Assembly: GCA_014529385.2 (NCBI GenBank)
Contig: CM043944.1
Span: 62,708,248-62,772,247 of the forward strand
Direction: 5' to 3'
Origin: Adiantum capillus-veneris
Taxonomy: Eukaryota; Streptophyta; Polypodiopsida; Polypodiales; Pteridaceae
Length of the DNA stretch: 64,000 nucleotides
Part shown: positions 33,223 through 45,729 of the stretch, one piece after another
Position numbering within the stretch: the stretch's first letter is position 1
Layout: each line of letters begins with the position of its first letter
Made by a program: the position numbers and the translations under genes
The notes under the pieces: generated by a model
Told to the model about the DNA's origin: nothing
Databases searched by the model: none
What the model saw: only the letters and a program-made list of their open reading frames with translations

Positions 33223-35383
33223 TGTCAAGAAGTTTACAGTCTTGCCAAGAAAGCACCGGGCTTCTTGCTGTGAAAATTCGTGAGCGAGCTCGAAAACCAT
33301 ATGAAGGAGTTATGCCATATATTCCATGAAGTCTAGAGTTTGGTAGGGAGTGCAATCAAAGAAGCCCCATTTTCTCTCTCTTGCACTGACACACACAAAG
33401 AAAGAACACAAAAGATAAAATCAAAGCAACACAAAGATAAAAAAGTTAAGGCTTTGCTCATATCTTATCATGGGTTAGATGAAAGGGTTAATAGATGAGT
33501 TAATCCTATTCAATCTTTGCCAAACAAAAAGGCTATAAATTGTTCTTTGAAACTATAGTTTAGTGCTTACTATGATATAAAGTTTTTGTCTAGTGATTGG
33601 GGTTCATTGTGTGTACAAATCTTCTTGGTTCATGGCAAGATAACTACACTTATATCAAAAGAAAAGTTATAGTCTAGAAGGGGTATAAGATGGGATCCGA
33701 TCAAAGAATTATTTTATTGAGGCTTTTTGGGCCCAAGAGAAACACTATACATTGTTAAAAGTGCATTTTATAGCTAATACATATAATAATAGTTATAGAT
33801 TTCACGAGTGGAAGCGATATAAATTAAAATCATGTGGATTATTCATTTAGGATAACTCTCTAGTATGTGCATAATGATATGAGAGAAGTGAAGAGAAGAG
33901 AATTTTCCCTCCCAAGCCCTATTCTTGCCCGTAGGCAATAAGGATACTACAGGGAGAGATGTACCTGTAGCAAGGAGAGCCTAGAGTTTATAGAGAGAAT
34001 GAGCTTCTAATAGTGCGAGAGATTTGTGAGAGTGTAATGTTATGGTTACTCACCTAGTGTATTAGCATAGATCTCCTAGAAGGTTGACCATAGCTTTGGC
34101 GGAGTGTTGTAGCTTGAATGCCTTTAGTAATTAGGACACAAGAGAGATGGAGATAGAGATAGAGATAAGGATAGGTGTATAATTAGAAGTGGATAACAAC
34201 TAGGTTACGGAATAGATTTGGAAATAGAGAAGTAGGTAAGGGTTGGTGGGCTAGAGATGAAAAGCAAAACATCAAGAAACCAATAAATCACAAATAAAAA
34301 ACACATCTTGTTTGATAACCCTTAAAGATTTATGCACCAATTTGATGGAGAGAGAAGAAGAGGGAAGACTTACAACCTTGAGAGATGCACCAAATCCAAG
34401 TCTTTCTTTTCTTAAAAATGATCTTACAAGGATTGTTTACAAGATTGGATAGTATTCTTCAAGAAGCAAGTGTAGGCTTAGGCTTATGTTTATGGCTAAG
34501 TACAATCAGGCATTAATACTTTCACTCCCTAATAAATGGTTTTCAAAGAAGAAGAGGTCCCCTTTTATAGGTGAAGTGAACCCCAAGGGTTACACAAGAA
34601 AGAGAAGAGCCAGTGTGAACATGAGCTGTCAAAGTTTGAAATGTTCTATCCTATCCCTGCATGATGTAGGCAAACTTGGGTCCACCATTTTCATCATATC
34701 TCCTCAACCGTGATAAAAAAATAAAAATGGGGGTAAAAAATTCAGCTCAGAATCTACGATCCCTACTTTTTATACTGTTTTCAATTCAGATTGGAACTTT
34801 GTGTAAACAAATTATCAAAATAAGGTACATTGTTTGCAGCAAAAGTCTTCTTGTGGTCCCCTTAGCCTAGACTTTCATTTGATTCCAATGGACACCTCGT
34901 GCAATTTGAAAGCATGAAATTTCTCCTTGACAAATTTTTGTAAGAATACTTGTAATAATGCGTTAAAATAGGTGTATCTTTGAAAATCATACAAGCTAGT
35001 GTCCCACTAGGATTTGATTCCTTCCTAGTAGCTATTTCAAAAAAATATAAGAAAAATATTTAGAATATATATATATTGAAAGTTACCCTATATATAGGAT
35101 CTAACTAGGGTGTGAGATGATAATGAGATAGTAGAAAGAAAGAACCAATGCTTTTTTCCCCAAGTTAAAGAGGTGGAGCTATTGATGCTTTTTCCCATAG
35201 TACTTTCTAATGGTAAAGTAATAATATGTTACCTTTGAGATAAATAATAGGATGAGGTAGAAAGCTTATTATTATACTTAGATATACATATGTACATTAT
35301 GAAAAATATACTTATTTATCTAAAAAAGCACAGGAAAAACCTTGTAGCATTCGTTCCCACTATGTACGTGTCACAAAATGACA
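33223..35383 (-). repeat. P2 5' LTR (2161 bp)
   Basis: The minus-strand ends are TGTCA and TGACA. It aligns with P1's LTR along its length. A conserved TATA box (CCTATAAAAGG, minus) lies at 34561-34571, and the GCCCGTAGGCAATAAGGATACTA block near 33928. It is longer than P1's mostly through indels around 34030-34300. Confidence 0.78.

Positions 35384-35386
<3 letters not shown>

Positions 35387-35461
<75 letters not shown>
35387..35461. repeat. Compound (TG)n(GA)n microsatellite
   Basis: TG from 35387 to 35418 and GA to 35461, directly right of P2's LTR. A similar compound (TG)n(GA)n is at 51955-52010. Confidence 0.95.
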
Positions 35462-35463
<2 letters not shown>

Positions 35464-35762
35464 AGCATAAAGTGTTACAAAAATGAATATGAGGTGTTAA
35501 AAAATGAGAGTATCCTACTAATAAAATTCCTAGCTAGGAAGAAAGTAACGATTCTAGGTTGTAGATTTGTTGTCTCTAGCCTGGCAAACAAGATCTCTTA
35601 GGAAGAGTCTTGAGTGTGGGCCTTGAGAGGAAGAGATCCCTTGTAAGTCATCGTGCATTGTTGTTGCAATTGTGTGCATTGATGGATTAAATATATGGTG
35701 GTGACCACATTGTTGACGTGGTCCTCTTTGGGTGGATGCCTTGATTTGCAAATGACAATGGC

Positions 35763-35800
<38 letters not shown>

Positions 35801-37299
35801 AAGTTTTGAATGAAAGAAAGCCTATATATAACCACCATCCTTCAGTACTTGGCTGACATTTTCCCTCATAATCAATAGATTTTAAATAGATGAGATTAAT
35901 AGATTGATCACTTGGCTAGTTTTGTCCCTCAGAATCATGAGCTATCACTCTAGAAAATTGAGAGACAAAATCCTACCATGCTCTGAGAATCTATACAACA
36001 ACCCTATCTACTAGTGATTGTCACATCTAATATGTTGTAGCCCCTACCACTCTCCACGTCTAGCTTCTTAGCATCGTCTAGTTGCATTTTGCACCATTCA
36101 CTTGCAAAAGGACTTGGGCACTCAAAGGAGTATACATGCAAGCAAATCCCCTTGCTTAAGAGATGACAAACTGCACTAGCCTCACATCAGCCTACATTAC
36201 ATCAACCCCTGTTCATTTTTCTTGGCTAGCACCCATTTGCATCCTCTTCATTTGCTTAGACACCCATCCAAATCAGCCCAAGAACTTTGATGAGCCGGGT
36301 AAGAAAGTCTCCCTCATCCTTTTACCCTTGAGTTTTTCTAAACACCTCCATCCTCTAGTTTTCATCTTTGAAGTGGTCCCTACCTCTCCCCTAAGTGCCA
36401 TCATTGCTTGAAATTAGTAACCATAAATAGCATCAATTTTCAGATTCTTACACTTTTTTATTTCATGATGGTGAGCCAAAGATCAAGTCCTTTTGGTGGA
36501 GGAGAAAATGAACCCTCCACTGAGGAATCATAGGGTTGTGTAAGGAGATTCATGATTCTTATCAAAAGAGTGAGTCCTTATGGCTAAGGAGATAAGGATT
36601 GCCCCAATGAGGACTCATGGAGCATGGCCCCAATCCTCCTCCTTTACCTTCAACTAACTGCAACCTAGCCTTTATGTTTTTGGAATTCCCTCTTGAGCTA
36701 CTTGTCTTTGGGCATATGTGCCATTCCAAAGGAATTCCCTAGCACTCCTAGTAGTCCTAGACCTAGCACTTGTAGTTTGTTGATCCCTTTGACATCCATA
36801 TTTCTCATCCTAGTGTCTTCACATTTTTCTCAACGTCTTCTTCCTTGTGCTTGTGTCTTTGCAAATTGTAGCAACCCCGGATTTTCCTTTATGTGTCATA
36901 ATTTGGTTGGATTTCCTATGCCAAATCACTTTCGTATTGCTTGCATTTTGTAGCTATAGGATGTGTAGCAAATCAATTTTCATGAGCATCAATTTTCAGC
37001 CCTAAAACACAATTCACAATAGCCTCATGTCATCCACATCATATTAGTTTATTACCTTTGAAGCTGTTGACACCCGTATGCATCTTTTTCATCAATCTAT
37101 ACACCCATTCTCATGAGCCTAAGAAGTTCGATTAGTCGGTGATCATGAATCCATCATCCTTCTATCCGGGTATTTTCATTACCTCCATCCCCCCTTTGCA
37201 CGTGCTCCATTGTTGGCCTCTTGTGAGCCCAACATTGCGGTTCTGTTAATATGCATGGGTGTTGGTATCTTGTGGTTGTTGGCCTTTAGATCATCTTGA
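35462..37299. other. No gene seen; (GA)n and a faint tandem duplication
   Basis: A (GA)16 run lies at 35766-35797. Two diverged copies of a ~150-bp block, around 36230-36360 and 37090-37200, share ACACCCAT, AGCC-AAGAA, and CATCCTTxTAxCC...CACCTCCATCC. Nothing codes for a recognisable protein. Confidence 0.4.
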
Positions 37300-37937
37300 G
37301 TTCAACCGCCTCTTTTGTCAGATTATTCCATTCTTTTGTTTCCTATGTTGACACGCTATCAAAGCCTTGTGAAAACTACCTTTAAATGCATTTTTTGGAT
37401 GATTTGATGAGCCTTTGGTGTGCTTTGAGTGCACATGAGCGTTTGGATAACTTGTAGTCCATACTTGCATTTTTTTCAAAGCAAGTCTATTTTGGGCTAA
37501 TTGGGACTCATTGACAAGTTTCTTCATCGACTTTCAAAGCATGAGAGGATTTTGATATTCAGCCCAAATATGGTGCTCAGTTCAGCCTGATCTTTGTCAA
37601 ATATTTCAGTGTCAGACTATCCATTTTGACAAGGTATCAGAGTCTTGGTGAGGACTACCCTTGGTTGCATTTTTTATGGTTGACCGGTGAGCTTCTAGTG
37701 CATTCCTAGAGTACGAGTCCATTCAAGCATGAGTGCGTTGGGACATCTTGCTATCCATGCTCACATTTTTCTTGGAGAAGTGTTGTCTTGGGCTTATTGT
37801 GTGCTACTACTATACACAGATGCTCAGTCGTTCCCTTCTGTTTCCACTGCAATGTTGCTCATCCTATAGAGGCACAAGGTTTATGACTCACTATAGCTAT
37901 GCATACCGATGTTTTTCCATTGATCTCCTTCTATGCC
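37300..37937. repeat. Diverged left units of the ~235-bp tandem array
   Basis: Two units about 286 bp apart are anchored at 37350 (TATCAAAGCCTTGTGAAAACTACC) and 37632 (TATCAGAGTCTTGGTGAGGACTACC). They match the better units right of element M. Element M is inserted after 37937. Confidence 0.65.
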
Positions 37938-38453
37938 TGTTAGCCACCGGTGTCCACTTCTAGTAGTCATGGGCCATGCTTCTCGGTCCAATAGGAAAAG
38001 GGTAAGAGTGATCGCCAATGAGAGGCACACTCTAACTAGAACATTCAAGGGTTAGTTGGCTAAGCATGGGCACCCAAGTGTGAATGGACGAGCTCATAAA
38101 AAAGTCACCTAAACCTAAAAATCACTCATTCTCTCATTTGTGAAATTGAAGAGTGCTCTTACTCCATCTCCATCTTCTTCTTCATCTCCTTGTGTGTGTG
38201 TGTGTATATGCATGAGAGAGAGAGAGAGCATTCTGACGGCACGGCGGCGGCGAGGCGGTTGAGCGTGGCACGGTGGTAGCTCCCTCTGCTTTGCGGCGAG
38301 GAATCCTCCACAAAGGTGAGCATAGGGCGGTGAGTGACACACCCTTGCTCTCTTGAGCGTGCTAGATCAATCTAATTGTGTGCTTGCAGCCATTTGTGGT
38401 TTGCACACAGTGTATGGCAAGTCTCTTGCTTTGACATGTGCAACAAATACACA
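37938..38453 (+). repeat. Element M 5' LTR
   Basis: About 300 bp from 37938 match the 3' LTR from 42485, up to a (GA)n run (38216-38229 here). The last part, 38230-38453, has no match in the 3' LTR. The end at ...TACACA is placed from the PBS and is approximate. Confidence 0.7.
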
Positions 38454-38459
38454 AATTTT

Positions 38460-38476
38460 TGGCACCTTGCCGGGGA
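38460..38476 (+). other. Element M primer-binding site
   Basis: TGGCACCTTGCCGGGGA, six bases after the proposed LTR end. It is the same type as A2 and Z, one base shorter. Confidence 0.65.
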
Positions 38477-38901
38477 GATACCCTACACAAAGCTTGAATA
38501 GCACTCTATGCTGCTTTTTGGTGCAATGTGAGATGTAGGAAAGGTAGAGAAAGAAGGTATGTGGCCGTTGAGAAGGCTTTGTTTTTGTTGCAGTGTACTA
38601 TTTTCTCTTAATAAGATCTTAGTTTTTTTGCTGCAATGTACTGTTTTCTGTGATAAGGTGTTAGATTTAAGGTATTAGATCTATAATGTTAGATCTGTAA
38701 GGTGCAATAAGTAGATATGTTAGTTAATTAGTTTCTATAGTACTGTGTTAAATAGTGTGTAATAGTAGCTCTGTTAGTTGCAAATAGGTAGGTTAGGTTG
38801 TGCGTGCAACCGCGGTGACCTTATCCCAAAAAAATTAATTTTTAAAAATATTTTAAATTTTTAATTATTTAAAAGGAAAGACCTGGATTGGAAACATTCC
38901 C

Positions 38902-38942
38902 CAAGCCCAAGCCCAAGCCCAAGTTCAAGCCCAGGCTCAGGC
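38902..38942. repeat. Short (CAAGCC)n repeat
   Basis: About six hexamer units in the leader of element M, the last ones degenerate. Confidence 0.8.
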
Positions 38943-39291
38943 CTTAGTCAGCCTTTGGACTTACTTATTTTAGCGTCACACCTAAGTAAAAATCGACCCT
39001 TTTGAGGATCATCGGAGCTTCGGGTAGCTGAACGCTGTGTTGTAAAGCACACCACAACCCCTTGAGCGATACTCTCGTTTTAAGCTATGACACGCTCTAA
39101 TCCAAAAACTGATCCTAAAAAGATATTAAAAAACATCAAAAAACAAGTGAAAACGGGATGCAAAACGCCCAAAAAGTCAAGCGATTAACCTTTGAGGGTA
39201 ATTGTCGACGCTTGTAGGGTGCCAAAGGCACATGCATCTGCGCTCTGGTTGTGCTCTAGAGGCCGTTTAACTACCAAGCACTTCAACTTAG

Positions 39292-41130
39292 GTGGGTTCT
39301 CAATTCCCACCTACCTTAGGTTCTGGGTCCTCAACGGGGACCCAAGGTAGTACAACCCAAGACCCAAACATAGCGGCTAGTGACTCTTCATATGACTACA
39401 ATATTATGGAAGGGAATCCTACACCAAACCCTGAGCAAGTAAACAAAAATGCATCTGTTTGGGCCCCACAATGTGGATCTAGTGTGTTTAGTAACTTTAT
39501 AGAAACCTTTAGTAGAGCTACTCACTCTGAACCTACGGCTAGTGAAGTTAACGAAGGTGAGGGAGAGGTAGATTCACCTTTGTTATCTCAGGGGGATCCT
39601 ATACCTCCCAAGAGTGTCCACGTCGATATCCTTCCCCCTGCTTTCATGGAATACCATGCAAAGCAATCACCCCCCAAAGTTATACTACTCGATGGTAGGA
39701 GTCTTGCGGAGGAGCAAGAAGTTGAGCGCTATATGCAAGCGGATAGGGAGAGAGAAATGCAGAGTTTCCTAGAACAACATCGATCCATGAAGGGAAAGAC
39801 CCCTGGGACAACAGGTATAAGAATCCAGAAATTGAGTGCTCCTGAGTTAGTAGGCAATATGGGTCAAACTATGGGGAACAACAATGTTTCCACCTCAAGG
39901 GAAACCTCTAGTACGCCTGGCTTAGAAGGGTTATTTCTCAACAAAAATTGGGAATATGACCAAAAAACTGAAACCTTGACTGACTTGTACACGGGTCATA
40001 CCATATAGGTTGGTTAGAAGTTGTACAATCTACTTCTAGCGCCACAAGTCTAGAGGAGTGGCAATAGATGGTCTGCACTGTCATCCATAGCATCATCCAA
40101 TCGGAGAGGCAAAGCCGAGGGATTAACATTCCTTCAACGGGCCTTATGAGATTCTAGGATACGGGCAAGGCCAGACAACCGACAATATCACATGTGGAAA
40201 CTTCTACAGTGAGTCCAAAGGACCCTTCATATATTGTGTCACCTGGAGTTTTGGTACAGTCTGAACCCACAAGTGGTAGTTTTACTTTTCCAAATCTACC
40301 TCATTTGTCTCTCGTAGACACTTTGGCTACGATACCTACTCCGATGATGAGTACAAAAGGTACACCTTGGATCTCGTTTGTTAGCACTAGACCGTTACCT
40401 AGTAGCACAGTGTCCCCAACAATAGCTACATGTGTGCATCAAGACTATGTACCTGCCGCACCTCATGCCTATGTAGCTCCCACACCCCCAATTATGCAAG
40501 GGGCTCACACTCCACAATGGAATTATCCGAGCTCTTATTCAAGTGGGGCCATACCATTTAGCAATAACATGTCGTATCCTGCACCGGCTATGCTTAGGGC
40601 CACACCTATGAACTTTGGACCACCACGTGGTACACCACCATATGAGGTATGGGACCCAAGGCCACGTGTATGCCAAGGCCAAGGCCAACTCCCATCCCAC
40701 AAGTAGTTCCAGAAGTGCCTGCACCTGCGGCCACTATACCTGCTTATTTGGGAGATTTGGCCGCATTTTCTCAAAGCATCAATAGAACTATCACTGAGAA
40801 TATGTGTAACACACCTGATAGAGAGCCAAGAAGTAAGGCAATACAAATAGCCAAGCTCACACAAAAATTTAGTGAAGACATGGATGTGAGAAAGCATATT
40901 GAAGTGTTTGAACAAATATGCGATTCTCTAGGAGAACACAATGACCTGATAAGAGTAGTTCTTCAAGCCTAACCTTAAGTGGGAAGGCTGTGGATTGGTA
41001 TAGAACCCCAAGGGTAGAAGAAAAAATGATTTACCCTACTCTTAGGAGACTGTTCTTGAAAGAATACATACGCCTTAGGGTTCCGCCCCAATCTGTACAA
41101 TATCCTATTCCCTTGACACTCTAGGGGAAG
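39292..41130 (+). pseudogene. Element M gag, broken
   Basis: Three frames follow one another: 39292-40008, 40194-40706 and 40649-40972, the last running on past a frameshift. The N-terminal part is Ser/Thr/Pro-rich and lacks a clear ATG. A Pro-rich linker leads to the capsid-like part with DVRKHIEVFEQICDSL and, after the frame change, GKAVDWYR (about 40990-41005), the typical Ty3-type gag pattern. The coding sequence fades out by 41130, before any zinc knuckle. Confidence 0.7.
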
Positions 41131-42469
41131 TGCAAATAATTAGGTTAGGGTTCCTTATGTTGTTTAATTGTGTTCAATAAGGGTTGGTATCTCTTTCCAC
41201 TGTTGTGCCTCCTAGAGGCATTCTTTATGTTTCCTATTGTGTACAGGAACATGTTGTTGTTGTTAGGATTTGGACCTTCATGGAATCTTCCTCTCGTTCA
41301 CTCTTCAAATCAAACACGATCATCAACACAAATAGGTGTTTCTTACCCATTAGCATTGCCCCTTATCTTTTTTGCATCCATGTTTGTCTGCTTTAAATAT
41401 GACTGGTAGCATAATATTCAGCGCATTTGCTTAGTATTAGACATTAAATTCAATGTAAAATTTTGTCATAATCACTTGTCTATGTTTAAAAATCAAGCTG
41501 TCCGACTAAGCTAGTTTGACCAAGCTAGGTGTTAGAGATCTTCTCTTAATACCATGGGGAATGCCTTCCTAATAATCAATGGTTACTTAGGTTCTTAATC
41601 CAATTTAGGCAGCATTGTGTGCAATGTACTAGGGCTTTCTAGTGGGCTAAGTCCCTTTTGACCTTTAGCTTAAGTATTATAAAGGGATTTTACTAATGTG
41701 ATGAGCCTGGGGAGGGTAACAGTGTTAGATGACCTCCCAAAGTTACAAGATTATGATGCTGAAATGAACAAACAAAGAAAATCAAAGTGCCACAATGTAA
41801 AATCTCAAGCAGGAAGAGAAATCTTAGCTTGTTTTGGTAATCCACTCACATGTATCACCTATGGTACTAGAGCCCTAGAGGTTCCCAATGTGGGCGCTTT
41901 TCCTTGAAAAGCAAAAAACCCACGGTACAAAATAAGCACACACGACAAAATTGAATCAATGTGAAAAGGCTTTGGGGGGTCAAAGAAAAAGAAATATGTC
42001 AGGCAATGATTTCATGAGTAATTTCTTTTATCGGAACTTAACTACAAAGTCTTCTATGTATAGCCTCGAGTCAGCCCTAGGACATGAAATACTTGGCTCT
42101 CACGATTAAACAACTTAATTGAGCAAAAAAATTTGAGAAGCTTGCCCATGGTATTAATAGTTGATCTCTAGTGCCTTTTGACTGTTAAATTAGCGACCCC
42201 ATACTTATTTAGTTTTTGACCTTTACAATTGTTTATGTGTTTGATTATATTAAAATTTAATATTTATTGCTGATAAATTGTTTAATATTCTATTACCAAT
42301 CAATTTGTTTGCCTACAATTGCATATGGTTTTTAATTTTAAAGGAATGCAATTACTGTGTCAATTTTGTTTGATTTTGCAGTGAAGAAGGCTACGGACAT
42401 TCATCTCAAATGCTCTTACACCTTGACGAACGAGCTTCAACTCAATACCTTCCAAGGATAGAATCTACA
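41131..42469. other. Non-coding 3' half of element M
   Basis: No gag-pol motifs, no long frame. It would be filler between gag and the polypurine tract in this non-autonomous element. Confidence 0.5.
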
Positions 42470-42484
42470 TTAGGAAGGGGGGCA

Positions 42485-42749
42485 TGTTAACCAACTGGCA
42501 TCCACTTCTAGTAGTCATGGGCCAGCCTTGTCGGTCTAATAGGAAAAGGGTAAGAGTGATCGCCGATGAGAGGCGCACTCTAATTGGAACATTCAAGGGG
42601 TAGTTGGCTAAGAATGGGCGCCCAAGTCTGAATGGCCGAGCTCAGATAAAAGTCAACTAAACCTAAAAATCACTCATTCTTTCATTTTTGCAATTGAAGA
42701 GTGCTCTTGCTCCATCTCCATCTTCTTCTTTGTCACCTTGTGTGTGTGT

Positions 42750-42795
<46 letters not shown>

Positions 42796-42869
42796 ATTGT
42801 CCCTTGCTTTGACACTGTGACAGATGTGCACAATGCTTGTGATCCCACTCTCGCTCCCTCGTTGTGTAT

Positions 42870-42930
<61 letters not shown>

Positions 42931-43001
42931 CTTATCACATCGCCCTCCCTCTTTGCTTGTGATCGCAATCGTGTGCCCTGGTTGTGTGCATGATCCCCCT
43001 G

Positions 43002-43070
<69 letters not shown>

Positions 43071-43080
43071 CATATTGCTC
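42485..43080 (+). repeat. Element M 3' LTR with expanded microsatellites
   Basis: 42485-42752 matches the 5' LTR, then (GA)21 to 42794. After it two ~134-bp units follow, each starting TGCTTGTGATC and containing its own CT run (42872-42927 and 43003-43067). This part has no match in the 5' LTR. Array sequence resumes near 43085. Confidence 0.6.
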
Positions 43081-43084
43081 TCTG

Positions 43085-44582
43085 TGACCGTGTTTTTCCA
43101 TTGAGTGTGTGAGCTTCCAATGCATTTGTAGAGCATGTCGTCATTTGGATAGCTTGTGGTCTATACTCACATTCTTTTTGTAGGAGGCTTGTTTTGCGCT
43201 CATTGGGACTGCTGACAAAGTTTTTAGAGCACACGGGGGTTTGAATATTCGCCCAAGAGATGATGCTAAGTTCAGCGCGCTCTTTTGTGAGATATTCCCA
43301 TCTTTGGCTCCCCATTTTGACATGGTGTTAGAGCCTTGTAAGACTACCATTGGCTGCATTTTTTGTCTGATTTGGTGAGCTTATGGGCCATACTTGGATA
43401 GACTATCGACTAGACTTGCATTTTTCCTCAAAGGGTCACTATGTATAAATTTTGTATATCATGTGTTCAAGGACTATTTATAAAAATCCTTAGCTGTGAA
43501 GTTTGGCAAATAAACTACACCCTTTTCCTATTCTATTTGTAATATTCTACCCAATTTCATTTTATGATACCCTTTTGTATGTAAAAATGTGAGAAAAAAT
43601 AAAATCTTTTAACCCCTTCTATTGCACTCATGAGATAGTCACATAATTATTAAGTGACCCCCCCCCCCCAACCCCCCTAGCATTTTTCTCAAAGCACGGC
43701 TGTTTTAGCTTGATTAGGATGAGTTTTCAGAGCACAAGAAAGTTTGGATATTTAGTTGAGAGATGGTGTTAAGTTCAGCCCAATCTTTGATATTCCCATC
43801 TTCGGCTCCCCATTCTCACATGGTGTTAGAGCCTTGTGAAGACTACCATTGGCTGTGTTGTCTAAAGTAATGAGCTTACGAACCATACTTGGATAGCTTA
43901 CCAGCCAAACTTGCATTTTTTTTGAAGCACGATTGTTTCAAGCTATTTGGGATGAGTTTTTAGAGCACAAGAGAGTCTAGATATTCAACCAAGTGATGGT
44001 GCTAAATTCAGCCCACACTTTGATATTCCCATCATTGGCTCCCCATTCTCACATGGTATCAGAGCCTTGTGAAGACGACCACTGTCTAAACTAGTAGCTT
44101 ACTAGCCAGATTTTCATTTTTTTAATGCACAACTGTTTCAAGCTAATTGGGACAAGTTTTCAAAGCATGTGAGTTTGAATATTCAGCCGAGAGATGGTGC
44201 TAAGTTCAGCCCACTCTTTGATATTCCCATCTTCGGCTCCCGATTCTCACTTGGTGTTAGAGCTTTGTGAAGACTACCATTGGTTACATGTTTTCTCTAA
44301 CATAATGCACTTACGAGCCAGACTTTAATAGCTTACATGCCAGACATGCGTTTTTTTTTAAGCACGACTATTTTAGGCTGATTGAAATGAGTTTTTAGAG
44401 CACAAGAGATTCTAGATATTCAATCAAGAGATGGTGCTAAATTCAGCCCACTCTTTGATATTCCCATCTTTGGCTCCCCATTCTCACATGGTATCAGATC
44501 CTTGTGAAGACTACCGTTGGTTGCATTTTTTGTTTGAACTGGTGAGCTTACTGGCTAGACTTGCATTTTTTTTTTGAAGCGG
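43085..44582. repeat. Tandem array, left block (units about 235 bp)
   Basis: Units are anchored on CCCATTCTCACATGGT(A/G)T(C/T)AGAGCC at about 43324, 43821, 44054, 44251 and 44489, with spacings of 197-238 bp except where the TIR element is inserted. Each unit runs through GAAGACTACCATTGG, GAGCTTACGAGCC, TTGCATTTTTTT-GAAGCACG, TGATTGGGATGAGTTTT, GAGAGATGGTGCTAA and CTTTGATATTCCCATCTTCGG. Best units carry TGGTATCAGAGCC, identical to the common initiator-Met-type PBS of copia elements. There is no coding frame. Confidence 0.9.
43434..43680. mobile_element. Short TIR element with C run, copy b
   Basis: It begins GGTCACT and has AGTGACC at 43653-43659, a 7-bp inverted terminus, followed by a C run and CTAG. 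It is flanked by CATTTTTCCTCAAAG (43419-43433) and CATTTTTCTCAAAG (43681-43694), a 14-15 bp target duplication that matches single-copy sequence in other array units. Copy a at 23397 is the reverse orientation. It contains TATAAATAG on the minus strand. It does not code. Short TIRs suggest a MITE, but the long duplication is unusual for one. Confidence 0.65.
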
Positions 44583-44669
44583 TGTCCTACCGCTTTGCGG
44601 GCACGATATGAAAAATGAGAATCTGCAAGCATTTTCAAACTTTGCTAAACTTATCACTAATGCCAAAAT

Positions 44670-45575
44670 CTGATATGATAGCAAGATTGATTGATATGTA
44701 TGCTTATTGTGGGTTTTGGACCCAAAAAATGAAGATTGATGCCTATAAGTGAAGTTGTGGTCGTGATGCTGCTAGAATGAAGTTTTATAGACCAAAGTTA
44801 TAGTACTTGGAATGCTCTACAAGTGTGTCTTTATTGCTTGTCGATTGGAGTCTGGATGGAAAAGTTATGGGCAATTTAGTATTTTCCAGAGGTTAGGTTT
44901 GCTATCTTTAGGACGGAGGTTGGATACGTGCTCGAGTAATCTATTTCAACTTGATACGGTTCTTGGTGATAACATCTAGCACGGGCTAGCATAAGTGCTT
45001 TATTGTGCTCGAAATGGGCATTTGGGGCTAAAGTTATGGCCGATTCAGTTTGCTATGCAGTCTCAGACATCTAGGAGTGGGAAACATTAATGCTGAAGCA
45101 GTCAAGGTTGTGCTCAGGACAATTTTAGTTGATATTTGGGTAGAGCAAGCTAATCTTGGGATTTCATTATCAACGTGCCATATGTGATGCTTTTATTAAA
45201 GCAAATAAACTTCTAGATGGGGTATCTCTTTGCAATGTCATCATTCAAAATGCATGGAGTAACGGTGTGGTCGGGAAGTTTTTGGGAAAAGATGTTGTGC
45301 TTAACAGTTCTTTGGACCAAATTGTGCTGCCCAAGCTATTGGCAAAACGAGTTGACTTGGTTTATATGTATTCTACATGTGGCTCTTTAATGAACGCACA
45401 TAAAGTTTGTGACAAGCTTTCAATTGAGAAGTTTGACTCTTGGAGAGTATTGATTACGGGGAATTTCCAACATGGCAGTGAAAAGGCGGACCGGTGGTGC
45501 TTTGGCTTATGTGTGTGTCTCAATGTGGTTCTAAGAAATGTCTTGGTCGACTGTGCATGCCAAACATGGAGTTAA
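44670..45575 (+). pseudogene. PPR gene fragment inside X's 5' LTR
   Basis: Two places match the pentatricopeptide-repeat helix pair. At 44675-44730 the translation gives DMIARLIDMYAYCGF. At 45355-45490 it gives LVYMYSTCGSLMNAHKVCDK followed by DSWRVLITGNFQHGSEKA, close to the plant PPR pattern (LVDMYxKCGSLxxAxKVFD...SWNxLIxGxxQHG). The frame 45156-45575 is open for 139 codons; the stretch between has stops. PPR proteins bind organelle RNA. Here the sequence is part of an LTR and duplicated with it, so it is a captured gene fragment, not a working gene. Confidence 0.75.
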
Positions 45576-45729
45576 AGGCCTCCCATAAGGGAAGGCCATC
45601 CAAGAGCCATGGAAATGGACGCCTGAAGGAGGGTTTTTTAAAATGGGTGTGAAAGGGAGGATTTTTGGGTAGTTGCAATGTCGCTACTGCCCTCTTGAGC
45701 TAAGCAACACTTTTTTTTTTTTTTTTAGA

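Larger units (their letters stand above)
31560..35383 (-). mobile_element. P2: truncated second copy of the P element
   Basis: Minus strand: LTR (35383-33223), PBS, gag, and the first part of a protease-like region that ends around 31560. It aligns with P1 across LTR, PBS and gag. The right flank begins ACATGTGTG at a TG/GA microsatellite. The left side, which should lead into pol, is lost, so this copy was cut by a deletion or later rearrangement. Confidence 0.8.
37938..43080 (+). mobile_element. Element M: LTR element with gag only
   Basis: The 5' LTR is 37938-38453 (starts TGTTAGCCA). PBS at 38460, a broken gag at 39292-41130, then 1.3 kb without coding, a purine tract (AGGAAGGGGGGCA) and the 3' LTR from 42485 (TGTTAACCA). 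No protease, RT or integrase. This is the structure of terminal-repeat retrotransposons with a gag domain (TR-GAG), which need an autonomous partner. It sits in the tandem array. The right boundary is unclear because the 3' LTR has been invaded by CT/GA microsatellites. Confidence 0.75.
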
